Source: Paenibacillaceae bacterium GAS479
Lineage (GTDB): Bacteria > Bacillota > Bacilli > Paenibacillales > Paenibacillaceae
Direction: 5' to 3'
DNA length: 64,000 nt
Assembly (NCBI GenBank): GCA_900105225.1
Contig: LT629764.1
Coordinates: forward strand, 4,794,501 to 4,858,500
The notes under the pieces are model-generated. The model was not told the DNA's origin, searched no databases, and was given only the letters and a program-made list of their open reading frames with translations. Every line of letters begins with the position of its first letter. Position 1 is the stretch's first letter. The position numbers and the translations under genes were made by a program. This document shows positions 1-8,341 of this stretch, piece after piece.

Positions 1-414
1 GAGGTTGCATTGCAGCCTTACATCAAAGGAGAACTGACGCAGACGGAAGCTCTTGAGCAGGCGGCCAAGCCGATGAAAAAGTTCATGTTCCAGCATACGC
101 GGGAGAAGGATCTGCTGCTCTTTCTGAACTACTCCAAGGCAGAAAAGCCTAAAACCTATGAGGATATTTCCCTCACCGTGCTTGTGCCAGCTTATGCGAT
201 CAGCGAGCTCAAGACGGCGTTCCAGATGGGATTCATGATCTTCATTCCGTTCCTCATCATTGATATGGTCGTCTCTAGTACATTGATGGCCATGGGTATG
301 ATGATGCTCCCGCCGGTCATGATTTCACTTCCGTTCAAGATCCTATTATTCGTTCTTGTAGACGGCTGGTATCTGATCGTCAAATCGCTGCTGCTCAGCT
401 TCAGTTCGTCGTGA
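1..414 (+). CDS. fliP: Flagellar type III export protein FliP, C-terminal part (5' end outside window)
   Basis: The frame is open from base 1 to the TGA at 412-414 and encodes the last ~137 residues of FliP. FliP forms, with FliQ and FliR, the membrane core of the flagellar export gate. Visible are the export-gate stretch around [16 protein letters not shown] and two hydrophobic segments that follow ([13 protein letters not shown] and a Pro-rich segment near [16 protein letters not shown]), typical of the FliP C-terminus. The full family protein is about 220-250 aa, so roughly half is missing upstream. fliQ follows after 22 bases, the standard fliPQR order. The truncation is caused by the window edge, not by mutation. 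Confidence 0.95.
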   Translation, partial: EVALQPYIKGELTQTEALEQAAKPMKKFMFQHTREKDLLLFLNYSKAEKPKTYEDISLTVLVPAYAISELKTAFQMGFMIFIPFLIIDMVVSSTLMAMGMMMLPPVMISLPFKILLFVLVDGWYLIVKSLLLSFSSS

Positions 415-436
415 TTCAAGCGGGAGGAAATACGGC

Positions 437-706
437 ATGAATTCGGACTTTGTTATCGGCCTGGCTGGCCAGGCAATCCTCGTCACTCTTAAGGCCAGCG
501 CTCCGATGTTGATTATTGGGCTTATCGTCGGTCTGATTATTAGTATCTTTCAGGCTACGACCCAGATCCAGGAGCAGACTCTAGCTTTCGTGCCCAAAAT
601 TGTCGCGGTTTTTGCAGCAGTGCTGCTGTTCGGGCCGTGGATTCTCAGCACATTGGTGGATTTCACCTATAACCTGCTGAACAACCTGCACAATTACATC
701 GGGTAG
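437..706 (+). CDS. fliQ: Flagellar export protein FliQ
   Basis: This 89-residue protein has two long hydrophobic helices (about residues 15-37 and 52-75) joined by a short loop with ISIFQATTQIQEQTL, the hallmark loop of FliQ/SpaQ proteins. FliQ packs around the FliP ring in the cytoplasmic membrane as part of the flagellar type III export gate. GGGAGG at 422-427 lies nine bases before the ATG and supports the start. It sits between fliP and fliR, with fliR starting eight bases after its stop, so the three are almost certainly co-transcribed and translated together. Confidence 0.95.
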   Translation: MNSDFVIGLAGQAILVTLKASAPMLIIGLIVGLIISIFQATTQIQEQTLAFVPKIVAVFAAVLLFGPWILSTLVDFTYNLLNNLHNYIG

Positions 707-714
707 GCGAGGAT

Positions 715-1503
715 ATGGAGTTATTTACGCAAGGATTTCCTGTTTTTCTGTTGATTTTTTGTCGAATTACTTCCTTTTTTGTCGTAGTCCCCGTGTTCTC
801 AGCCCGGACTGTTCCGGCAAGGTTCAAAGTAGGGATCGGTTTTTTTGTGTCTTATCTCGTCTTTTTAACTTATGGAACGACGAAGCAGATTACACCTAAC
901 GCAACCTACCTGCTGACAATTGTGCAAGAAATCATGGTAGGACTGCTGCTTGGTTTTATCGTTTATCTGTTTTTTACGGTCGTGCAGACGGCCGGAGCAC
1001 TCATTGACCTTCAAGTTGGTTTTGCCATGGCGAATGTTGTGGACCCGCTGACAGGTATTTCCGCTCCGATCACGGGCAACTTCAAATACATGGTGCTGTT
1101 GCTGCTGTTCCTGACGATGAATGGCCATCTTTACCTTCTGCAAGCCTTGATGAACAGTTATCAATGGATTCCGCTCGAACTGAACATCTATACCTATATA
1201 GCGGACGGGACGATTTCTGAATTTCTAGTCAAAGGGTTTTCGCAGTCTTTTCTACTGGCGGTTCAGATTGCAGCTCCAATCATGGTGGCCATGTTCCTGA
1301 CGGATGTAGGTTTGGGCTTTCTGGCTCGAACAGCTCCGCAATACAATGTGTTCGTCATCGGAATGCCGCTTAAAATCCTGCTAGGCTTTCTGCTGCTGGT
1401 GCTGCTGATGCCGTCGATGAGCGTCTTGTTCGGACATTTATTTTCCTTAATGTTCGATTTTCTGGGCGAGTTTTTCGGAGCGATCCAGGGCGGGACCGAC
1501 TGA
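715..1503 (+). CDS. fliR: Flagellar export protein FliR
   Basis: A 262-residue, very hydrophobic protein with about six predicted membrane segments, beginning MELFTQGFPVFLLIFCRITS as FliR proteins do. It completes the FliPQR export gate through which flagellar subunits cross the membrane. The GFAMANVVDPLTG stretch (about residues 102-114) is a conserved FliR feature. The ribosome binding site (GAGG at 709-712) is very close to the ATG and weak, so translation probably depends on coupling to fliQ eight bases upstream. Length is normal for the family (about 255-265 aa). Confidence 0.95.
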   Translation: MELFTQGFPVFLLIFCRITSFFVVVPVFSARTVPARFKVGIGFFVSYLVFLTYGTTKQITPNATYLLTIVQEIMVGLLLGFIVYLFFTVVQTAGALIDLQVGFAMANVVDPLTGISAPITGNFKYMVLLLLFLTMNGHLYLLQALMNSYQWIPLELNIYTYIADGTISEFLVKGFSQSFLLAVQIAAPIMVAMFLTDVGLGFLARTAPQYNVFVIGMPLKILLGFLLLVLLMPSMSVLFGHLFSLMFDFLGEFFGAIQGGTD

Positions 1504-1523
1504 TCGGAAGGAGGATGAGAGCG

Positions 1524-2621
1524 ATGTCCAGGCTGCGTTATAGAGTAGACCTCCAGTTATTTAATGGAGAAAAGACGGAAGACGCAACTCCTAAGAAAAA
1601 GCAGGAGGCCAGAGACAAGGGTCAGGTTGCCAAAACTCCTGAGCTTCCCGGAGCTTTTATTATCCTGTTTGTATTCGCTAGCTTTTATATGCTGGGTGGA
1701 TTCTACAAGGAAAGAATCTATCGTTTGTTCGGCAGCCTGTTCAACAGCTGGCTGACGATGGACCTTACGGATGGGAACGTAATGTCGCTGTTCTACGACA
1801 TTATGATTCAGCTGTTGATTCTTCTCTCGCCAATTTTGCTGCTTGCCTTCCTGGCCGCGCTTCTGTTCAATTACGCACAGGTTGGATTCCTGTTGGCTAC
1901 GGAGCCGATAACACCGGATCTGAAAAAGCTTGATCCCATTAAAGGCATGCAAAATATATTTTCTATGCGCTCGGTTGTCGAGTTTTTCAAAAGCATTATA
2001 AAGCTTGTTGTAGTCGGTGTCGTCGTTTTCATGGCAATTTGGGGGGAATGGGACCGGATTCTTCAGCTCGGACTTGTACCAATTGAAGGGATCTTTGCCT
2101 TTACATCGAGCCTGACGTTGAAGATTGGAATGCAATTCGCTGTGCTTCTTGTCGTTATCGCGGTGCTGGACTACATCTATCAACGCTACGAATTCGAAAA
2201 GAGCCTGCGCATGTCCTTTCAGGACATCAAGGACGAGTATGTGAAGACCGAAGGTAATCCTCTCATCAAAGGCAAGATCAAGGAGCGTCAGCGCAAAATG
2301 GCTCTGCAGCGCATGATGCAGGAGATTCCGAAGGCGGATGTGGTCATAACCAATCCTACCCACTACGCTATTGCCATCAAGTATGACGGCAGCAAAATGC
2401 AAGCGCCGGTCATTTTGGCCAAGGGCATGGATTATGTTGCTCTGCGAATCAAGGAAATTGCCAAAGAGAATGGTGTATTGACCATGGAGAACAGGCCGCT
2501 GGCTAGAGCCCTGTACGATCGCACTGAAATTGGCGATACGATACCGGCAGATCTGTTTCAAGCGGTCGCAGAAGTACTGGCCTATGTGTACAAGCTGAAG
2601 GGCCGCAGCAAATCATCCTAA
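1524..2621 (+). CDS. flhB: Flagellar export switch protein FlhB
   Basis: A 365-residue FlhB with an N-terminal cytoplasmic stretch (DLQLFNGEKTEDATPKKK), four transmembrane helices and a C-terminal cytoplasmic domain. The autocleavage motif NPTH is at about residues 277-280 (within VVITNPTHYAIAIKYD); cleavage between N and P switches export specificity from rod/hook to filament substrates. An in-frame ATG lies at 1515, but it directly abuts the GGAGG at 1510-1514, so the ATG at 1524, nine bases downstream, is chosen. It follows fliR and precedes flhA, the normal fla/che operon order. Confidence 0.95.
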   Translation: MSRLRYRVDLQLFNGEKTEDATPKKKQEARDKGQVAKTPELPGAFIILFVFASFYMLGGFYKERIYRLFGSLFNSWLTMDLTDGNVMSLFYDIMIQLLILLSPILLLAFLAALLFNYAQVGFLLATEPITPDLKKLDPIKGMQNIFSMRSVVEFFKSIIKLVVVGVVVFMAIWGEWDRILQLGLVPIEGIFAFTSSLTLKIGMQFAVLLVVIAVLDYIYQRYEFEKSLRMSFQDIKDEYVKTEGNPLIKGKIKERQRKMALQRMMQEIPKADVVITNPTHYAIAIKYDGSKMQAPVILAKGMDYVALRIKEIAKENGVLTMENRPLARALYDRTEIGDTIPADLFQAVAEVLAYVYKLKGRSKSS

Positions 2622-2645
2622 ACGAGTTAAGCGGAGGCTTTCGTC

Positions 2646-4679
2646 ATGAAACTGAGGGACCTGGCAATCTTGGTGGGGGTTATCGGCATCGTAATGATGA
2701 TGGTTATCCCTGTTCCTACTTTCCTGATGGACATCCTGCTCGTAATCAACATATCGGTCGCGCTCATCATTCTCTTAATAGCGATGAACTCGAAAGAGGC
2801 GTTGGATTTTTCCATCTTTCCCGCGCTGCTGCTGATTACGACGTTATTCAGGCTCGCCCTCAACGTATCGACCACACGTAATATTCTTGTGCATGCTCAT
2901 GCGGGAGAGGTGGTCAAGGCATTCGGAAACTGGGTAGCCGGAGGCCAGGTCGCCATCGGCTTCATCGTATTCCTTATCTTGGTTGTTGTTCAATTCATCG
3001 TCATCACGAAGGGCTCGGAGCGCGTGGCTGAGGTTGGAGCGAGGTTCACGCTGGATGCAATGCCAGGTAAGCAAATGAGCATTGACGCTGATCTGAATGC
3101 CGGTCTCATCAACGAGCAGCAGGCGCGTGCACGCCGCTCCAAGATTGAGCGCGAGGCGGACTTTTACGGCTCGATGGACGGCGCCAGCAAATTCGTCAAG
3201 GGCGACGCCATTGCAGCCATCATTATTTTGATCATCAACCTGATCGGCGGCTTCATCATCGGTATGACTGTGAAAGGGATGGGATTCGGCGAAGCGCTTG
3301 AAACCTATTCCATTCTTACAATCGGCGATGGTCTTGTCAGTCAGATTCCTGCACTGCTGATTTCCACGGCAGCAGGTCTTATCGTGACACGCGCTGCTTC
3401 GGAGGGCAATCTGGCCCATGATCTGAGCTCGCAAATGACGCGTTATCCACAACTGCTCTATGTAGTTGCGGGAACGATTGCGCTACTTGGTCTGTTCACT
3501 CCGATCGGTATCATCCGCACCTTCCCGATCTCAGCCCTGCTGGCGTATCTAGGGTGGAAAATGCAAGGAGCACATAGCAAACAGCAGCAGGAACAAGAGC
3601 AACTGGTGGAGGAGCAGCAGATCGAGGAGGTTCGCAGCCCCGAGAGTGTCGTCAGCCTGCTTCAGGTCGATCCAATCGAGTTCGAATTCGGTTACGGACT
3701 TATTCCGCTGGCTGATACGCAACAGGGAGGCGATTTGCTGGATCGGATCATCATGATCCGTCGGCAATGCGCACTTGAGCTTGGATTAGTCGTACCGGTC
3801 ATCCGAATCCGCGACAACATTCAACTCCGGCCAAATGAATATGTCATCAAGCTTAAAGGCAATCAGGTGGCCAGAGGCGATCTGCTGCTGAATCATTACT
3901 TGGCGATGAGTCCTGGTTTTGAGGACGAATCGATCATCGGTATCGAAACGACGGAGCCGGCCTTCGGTCTTCCGGCGCTCTGGATCGACGAAGCAACTAA
4001 AGAGCGCGCCGAAATGTCGGGTTATACCGTCGTTGATCCGCCATCTGTAGTCGCTACTCATCTGACCGAGATCATCAAGCGCCATGCGCATGAACTGCTC
4101 GGCAGGCAGGAAACGAAAGCTCTTGTGGATAACGTCAGGGAAGCTTATCCGGCGATTGTGGATGACTTGATTCCTTCGGTCATGTCGATCGGCGATGTGC
4201 AGAAGGTGCTGGCTAAGTTGCTCAAGGAAAAGATCTCGATTCGGGATCTGGTCACCATATTTGAGACGTTGGCTGATCATGGGTTGTATACAAAGGACCC
4301 GGATATTTTGACCGAATATTCACGTCAAGCGTTGTCGCGGCAAATTACACAGCAATATAGTGGCAGCCAAAGTTCTATGAAGGTTATTACAATCAGTCCG
4401 GCACTCGAGAAAAAAATTGCCGAAGCGGTTCAGCAAACGGATCAGGGCAGTTATCTTGCCATAGATCCGGTCGCCTCACAGCAAATTTGCAGTCGAGTTA
4501 GTGAACAGGTGACGCGGCAAATCCAGTCCGGGCAGCAACCGGTCGTGTTGGCATCTCCGACGATTCGTATGTATCTCAGACAGATTATCGAGCGCGTTAT
4601 GGGGGATGTGCCCGTTCTTTCCTACAGCGAGCTGGAGCCTTCTGTTGAAGTCCAAAGCGTAGGGACGGTGAATCTGTGA
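2646..4679 (+). CDS. flhA: Flagellar export protein FlhA
   Basis: A 677-residue FlhA. The N-terminal ~320 residues contain about eight membrane helices and the conserved cytoplasmic loop with DAMPGKQMSIDADLNAGLI, followed by ARRSKIEREADFYGSMDGASKFVKG split over the loop. The C-terminal ~340 residues form the cytoplasmic domain that docks export chaperone-substrate complexes. Length matches B. subtilis FlhA (677 aa). GCGGAGG lies upstream of the ATG. The stop codon overlaps the GTG start of flhF, implying translational coupling. Confidence 0.96.
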   Translation: MKLRDLAILVGVIGIVMMMVIPVPTFLMDILLVINISVALIILLIAMNSKEALDFSIFPALLLITTLFRLALNVSTTRNILVHAHAGEVVKAFGNWVAGGQVAIGFIVFLILVVVQFIVITKGSERVAEVGARFTLDAMPGKQMSIDADLNAGLINEQQARARRSKIEREADFYGSMDGASKFVKGDAIAAIIILIINLIGGFIIGMTVKGMGFGEALETYSILTIGDGLVSQIPALLISTAAGLIVTRAASEGNLAHDLSSQMTRYPQLLYVVAGTIALLGLFTPIGIIRTFPISALLAYLGWKMQGAHSKQQQEQEQLVEEQQIEEVRSPESVVSLLQVDPIEFEFGYGLIPLADTQQGGDLLDRIIMIRRQCALELGLVVPVIRIRDNIQLRPNEYVIKLKGNQVARGDLLLNHYLAMSPGFEDESIIGIETTEPAFGLPALWIDEATKERAEMSGYTVVDPPSVVATHLTEIIKRHAHELLGRQETKALVDNVREAYPAIVDDLIPSVMSIGDVQKVLAKLLKEKISIRDLVTIFETLADHGLYTKDPDILTEYSRQALSRQITQQYSGSQSSMKVITISPALEKKIAEAVQQTDQGSYLAIDPVASQQICSRVSEQVTRQIQSGQQPVVLASPTIRMYLRQIIERVMGDVPVLSYSELEPSVEVQSVGTVNL

Positions 4680-5998
4680 AGGTGAAACGATATGTAGTCG
4701 GTTCAGTTCCAGAGGCTCTCCCTATGATTAGGAATGAGCTTGGCAGCGATGCAGTTATTCTTAGCACAAAAGAAATCAAGACGGGCGGATTCCTCGGCCT
4801 TTTCGGCAAGCGGCGCATCGAAGTCATCGCTGCTGCAGAAACCGGGGGGGCTACAGCCCCAGTCCGGAAGCCGGCTGCGCCATCAGCCCCAATCGCGAGG
4901 CCTGCTGCAGCATCGACTGCTTTCGCACCGAACGGAGCGACACAGTTGCTCGCGGCTCAAGCGGTCATGAGTGCTGCTGATGAGATGTCAGCTGCAGCTT
5001 TGGAACAGCCACCAGCTCCACGAATCGCTGCTTCGCTGGCAGCTTCCTCTTATGCGGATTCACCAGCTCATGTCATGACTCCGCCAGCACCAGCTCCAGC
5101 TGCACAACCATCGTCTGGGTTACAGGATGAGTTGCTGCAGGAGATGCGCGGAATCAAAACCTGGATGCGCCAAATGTCAGCGCAGCAAGCTCAAGCTGCT
5201 TTAAGCGGACCTGCTAAAAAGCTGCTGGAGCGTCTGGAGCAGCAGGAGGTAACCGCCGATTGTCGAGAGCGTCTGCTCCATGAGCTGCAGGCCGATCCGG
5301 GATATGATGCCCTGTCCGAGGATGGCGAAGCGCTGTGGAAGGCGGCGAAAGAGCGGATCATGGGCTGGCTGCAGCCTTATGAGCCCAATACGGATGTTTT
5401 TGCTCCCAGAGCAATCCACTTCGTCGGACCGACCGGAGTTGGCAAAACAACAACTATCGCCAAGCTGGCAGCGCTTGAAACCTTGAAGAACAAACGCTCG
5501 GTTGGCTTAATTACTGCGGATACGTACCGGATTGCTGCGGTAGACCAGCTGCGAACTTACGCTGATATACTCGGCGTGCCGCTTGAGGTTGTATTCTCTC
5601 CTGCCGAGACGGTTCGGGCGTTCCAGCAGTTGAATGGCAGAGACTTGATCCTGATGGATACAGCCGGCCGGAATTATCGGAGCGAGCTGCAGATCAGCGA
5701 AGTCAGCAGCCTGCTGAGGGCGGGAGAGGATAGTGAAACCTGTCTCGTGCTCAGCCTTACAGCCAGGACTTCGGATATGGAGGCGGTCTCGTTGCCTTTT
5801 ATACGCAATGGGGTAAATAAGGCGATTTTCACCAAGCTCGATGAGACTCGTATCTACGGATCGTTGCTTAACTTGGTGATAGAGCATGGACTCCAGCCTC
5901 TATATCTAGCATTCGGTCAGACGGTGCCGGATGATCTCGAACCATTCAACAGCCGTAAATACAGCTCTTTGCTGCTTGGGGATTACGAGAATGTCTGA
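4676..5998 (+). CDS. flhF: SRP-type GTPase FlhF, flagellar placement
   Basis: A 440-residue SRP-family GTPase that helps set flagellar position and number. It has an FlhF-type N-terminus (MKVKRYVVGSVPEAL), an Ala/Pro-rich linker of about residues 60-145, then the NG domain. Walker A GPTGVGKTTT is at residues 251-260, and the DTAGR motif is near residue 328, as in Ffh and FtsY. The GTG start overlaps the flhA stop by four bases. flhG begins inside its last codons. The Ala/Pro linker is long but this is common in FlhF proteins. Confidence 0.95.
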   Translation: MKVKRYVVGSVPEALPMIRNELGSDAVILSTKEIKTGGFLGLFGKRRIEVIAAAETGGATAPVRKPAAPSAPIARPAAASTAFAPNGATQLLAAQAVMSAADEMSAAALEQPPAPRIAASLAASSYADSPAHVMTPPAPAPAAQPSSGLQDELLQEMRGIKTWMRQMSAQQAQAALSGPAKKLLERLEQQEVTADCRERLLHELQADPGYDALSEDGEALWKAAKERIMGWLQPYEPNTDVFAPRAIHFVGPTGVGKTTTIAKLAALETLKNKRSVGLITADTYRIAAVDQLRTYADILGVPLEVVFSPAETVRAFQQLNGRDLILMDTAGRNYRSELQISEVSSLLRAGEDSETCLVLSLTARTSDMEAVSLPFIRNGVNKAIFTKLDETRIYGSLLNLVIEHGLQPLYLAFGQTVPDDLEPFNSRKYSSLLLGDYENV

Positions 5999-6866
5999 CC
6001 AAGCGCAAGCGCTGCGAAATATGATCCTGCAACAGAACAAGCCGCCCTCCAATAAAGGGACCCGAATTCTGACGGTGGCGAGCGGTAAAGGTGGAGTCGG
6101 CAAGTCCAATTTCAGCCTGAACTTTGCGCTGTCACTGCAGAAGCTCGGCCAGAAGGTGCTTATATTCGATGCCGACATCGGCATGGCGAACCTGGATGTA
6201 CTGATGGGCGTACCTGCTCCTTATTCGCTCTATCATCTCTTTCAGGGCCAGCGATCTATTCATGACATTATCCAACTAGGGCCGGGCGGGTTGCATTTCA
6301 TTGCCGGCGGTTCGGGTTTCCGCGAGCTGCTGCATCTGACAGAGGAGCAACTCCAGCATGCCGATCGCGAAATTGGCAAGGTGCAGGGCGAGTACGATTT
6401 GATTCTGTTCGATACAGGAGCGGGGCTTAGCCGAGAGGCGGAGCGTTTCATCCGAGGCTCCCATGAGAGCATCATCGTAACGACGCCGGAGCCGACGTCC
6501 ATAACGGATGCCTACGCTCTGGTCAAAATGGTTTCGCATTCCCATCCTGATGCAAAGTTCAAGCTCATTGTAAATCGCGTATTGGATCAGCGAGAAGGCC
6601 GCCAAACCGCAGAAAAAATGGATCTGGCAGCGCAGCGTTTTTTGAACGTCCAGTTGCCCTATGCAGGAGCTATTATGGATGATCCGCATGTCGGTAAAGC
6701 GGTAAGGCGGCAAACGCCTTTTTCGCTCGCTTATCCCGACTGCCAAGCGTCACGCGATATACTTGCTGCGGCCAGAAGTTATCTGGAAATTCCTCAAGTT
6801 GGCGATTCCACACGTACAGTCAAAGGATTCTTTCATCAATGGCTCAATCGCAAACGTAACCTTTGA
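5991..6866 (+). CDS. flhG: MinD-like ATPase FlhG (YlxH)
   Basis: A 291-residue ParA/MinD-family ATPase that partners FlhF in numbering and placing flagella. It starts MSDQAQALRNMILQQNK, matching the short N-terminal activator helix (consensus DQAxxLR) that stimulates FlhF GTPase. The deviant Walker A, SGKGGVGKSN, is at residues 31-40, followed by DADIGMANLDVLMG. The reading frame is open further upstream to 5931, but the start at 5991 is chosen because it gives the family N-terminus and overlaps the flhF stop by eight bases (ATGTCTGA). Confidence 0.94.
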   Translation: MSDQAQALRNMILQQNKPPSNKGTRILTVASGKGGVGKSNFSLNFALSLQKLGQKVLIFDADIGMANLDVLMGVPAPYSLYHLFQGQRSIHDIIQLGPGGLHFIAGGSGFRELLHLTEEQLQHADREIGKVQGEYDLILFDTGAGLSREAERFIRGSHESIIVTTPEPTSITDAYALVKMVSHSHPDAKFKLIVNRVLDQREGRQTAEKMDLAAQRFLNVQLPYAGAIMDDPHVGKAVRRQTPFSLAYPDCQASRDILAAARSYLEIPQVGDSTRTVKGFFHQWLNRKRNL

Positions 6867-6891
6867 CTTTAGGACAAGGAGAGATTGGAGC

Positions 6892-8313
6892 ATGCCCCAA
6901 TTTCGAGTGCTGATCGTGGACGATTCGGCTTTTATGCGAGCCGTCATTAAGGATTTGATCGAGGAGGACTCGGCCTTTGAAATCGCGGGCATGGCCCGCA
7001 CAGGCAGGGAGGCTATAGAAGCTGCGGCCCGTCTGAAGCCGGATGTCATGACGCTTGACCTTGAAATGCCAGAAATGAACGGGCTTGAGGCACTGGGGCC
7101 TATCATGGCCGCACGGCCGTTGCCGGTCATCATGTTCTCTGGCATTAGTGAGGAGCATACCGCGCAAACGATTGCGGCTTTGCAGCAAGGAGCGTTCGAC
7201 TTCATCCGCAAGCCGTCCGCCTCCTCGCCGCCTGGCGAGATCGGGATGATTGGGAAGCTGCTACGGGAGAAGCTGCATACCGCTGTGTTGATCCGCGAGA
7301 GGTTGCAGCGTCAACACTCGGTTCGGGCGATACAGCCCTCCGCAACAGAAGATGGGCAAGTCAGAAGTCCTCTACAAAGCGCCTCATTGTTCAAACCTCT
7401 TGAAGCAGATAGAGAAGCCAAAACAAGGCTGCCGCTGCGCAAAGAGGGGGACAAGCAGGCCGCTGAAAAATTATCCGCAGGTGAAGCGGGCCAGCGCAGC
7501 AGCGAAAAACCAGCTGGACGCAAGCAAGATGCACCCGCCAAAGGGATACGGCAAGCGATTGATCCGCTGCAAAGCGGCCTTGGCGCTGCGAAGCTGGAAA
7601 CCGCGGCAACGAGCGTGGATCAAGCTCTGTTGAAGCAGCAGAGAAGCGGCAACGGATCAATGCGGCTTAACCTAGAGGCAGATGCTGCTCCGGCAGTCCG
7701 AGCGGTAAGCAAGCCATCCACAGCGTTTACCCAGCTGATCGCAGTTGGCACATCTACGGGTGGACCGAGAGCGCTGCATGAGCTGCTTGCCGGAATGCCG
7801 GCGGATCTGCCAGCTCCAGTGCTCATCGTGCAGCATATGCCTCCGCGATTTACCGCTTCCTTGGCCAAACGTCTCGATTCCTCGGGTCCATTGCGCGTAT
7901 TTGAAGCGAAGGACGGCCAGCGTGTACAGAGCGGCGAGGCCTACTTGGCTCCTGGCGGCAATCATATGGAGCTCTCCCGAGATGAACGGGGTTACTTCAT
8001 TCGACTGACGCAAAACGATCCGGTAAGCGGCCACCGACCTTCGGTGGACGTGTTGTTCCGCTCTCTGGTTCCATTTACAGAATTGAAACGGCATGCGGTT
8101 ATCCTGACCGGCATGGGAAGCGATGGATCTAGAGGCATGCTGGAGCTGAGGGACAGCGGGGCAGCCAGCACAATTGCCGAAGCGGAGGAAACCTCAATCG
8201 TATACGGCATGCCGCGCAGCGCAGTTGAGAATGGAAGCTGCCGTACCGTACTGCCATTACCATTGATTGCCAGAGAGTTGGCGGGCCGCTGCTTGAACGA
8301 ACTGTCCCGTTGA
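6892..8313 (+). CDS. cheB: Chemotaxis methylesterase/response regulator CheB with long linker
   Basis: A 473-residue CheB, which demethylates and deamidates chemoreceptors when phosphorylated by CheA. Residues 1-120 form a receiver domain with acidic residues D10/D11 and the likely phospho-acceptor D56 (TLDLEMPEMNG). The methylesterase domain covers about 280-473, with catalytic triad candidates S288 (GTSTGGP), H315 (QHMPPRF) and D411 (GMGSDG). Between them is an unusually long, charged Lys/Arg/Glu/Ala/Gln-rich linker of roughly 140 residues; typical CheB is ~350 aa. The frame is open upstream to 6763, but the ATG at 6892 after GGAGAG gives the standard receiver start. Confidence 0.94.
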   Translation: MPQFRVLIVDDSAFMRAVIKDLIEEDSAFEIAGMARTGREAIEAAARLKPDVMTLDLEMPEMNGLEALGPIMAARPLPVIMFSGISEEHTAQTIAALQQGAFDFIRKPSASSPPGEIGMIGKLLREKLHTAVLIRERLQRQHSVRAIQPSATEDGQVRSPLQSASLFKPLEADREAKTRLPLRKEGDKQAAEKLSAGEAGQRSSEKPAGRKQDAPAKGIRQAIDPLQSGLGAAKLETAATSVDQALLKQQRSGNGSMRLNLEADAAPAVRAVSKPSTAFTQLIAVGTSTGGPRALHELLAGMPADLPAPVLIVQHMPPRFTASLAKRLDSSGPLRVFEAKDGQRVQSGEAYLAPGGNHMELSRDERGYFIRLTQNDPVSGHRPSVDVLFRSLVPFTELKRHAVILTGMGSDGSRGMLELRDSGAASTIAEAEETSIVYGMPRSAVENGSCRTVLPLPLIARELAGRCLNELSR

Positions 8314-8341
8314 ATTCATTTTACAGGAGGTGGATCACGTT

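Noticed and set aside
1557-2561. 334-residue minus-strand frame opposite flhB
   Set aside because: Antisense shadow of FlhB without a ribosome binding site or known motifs.
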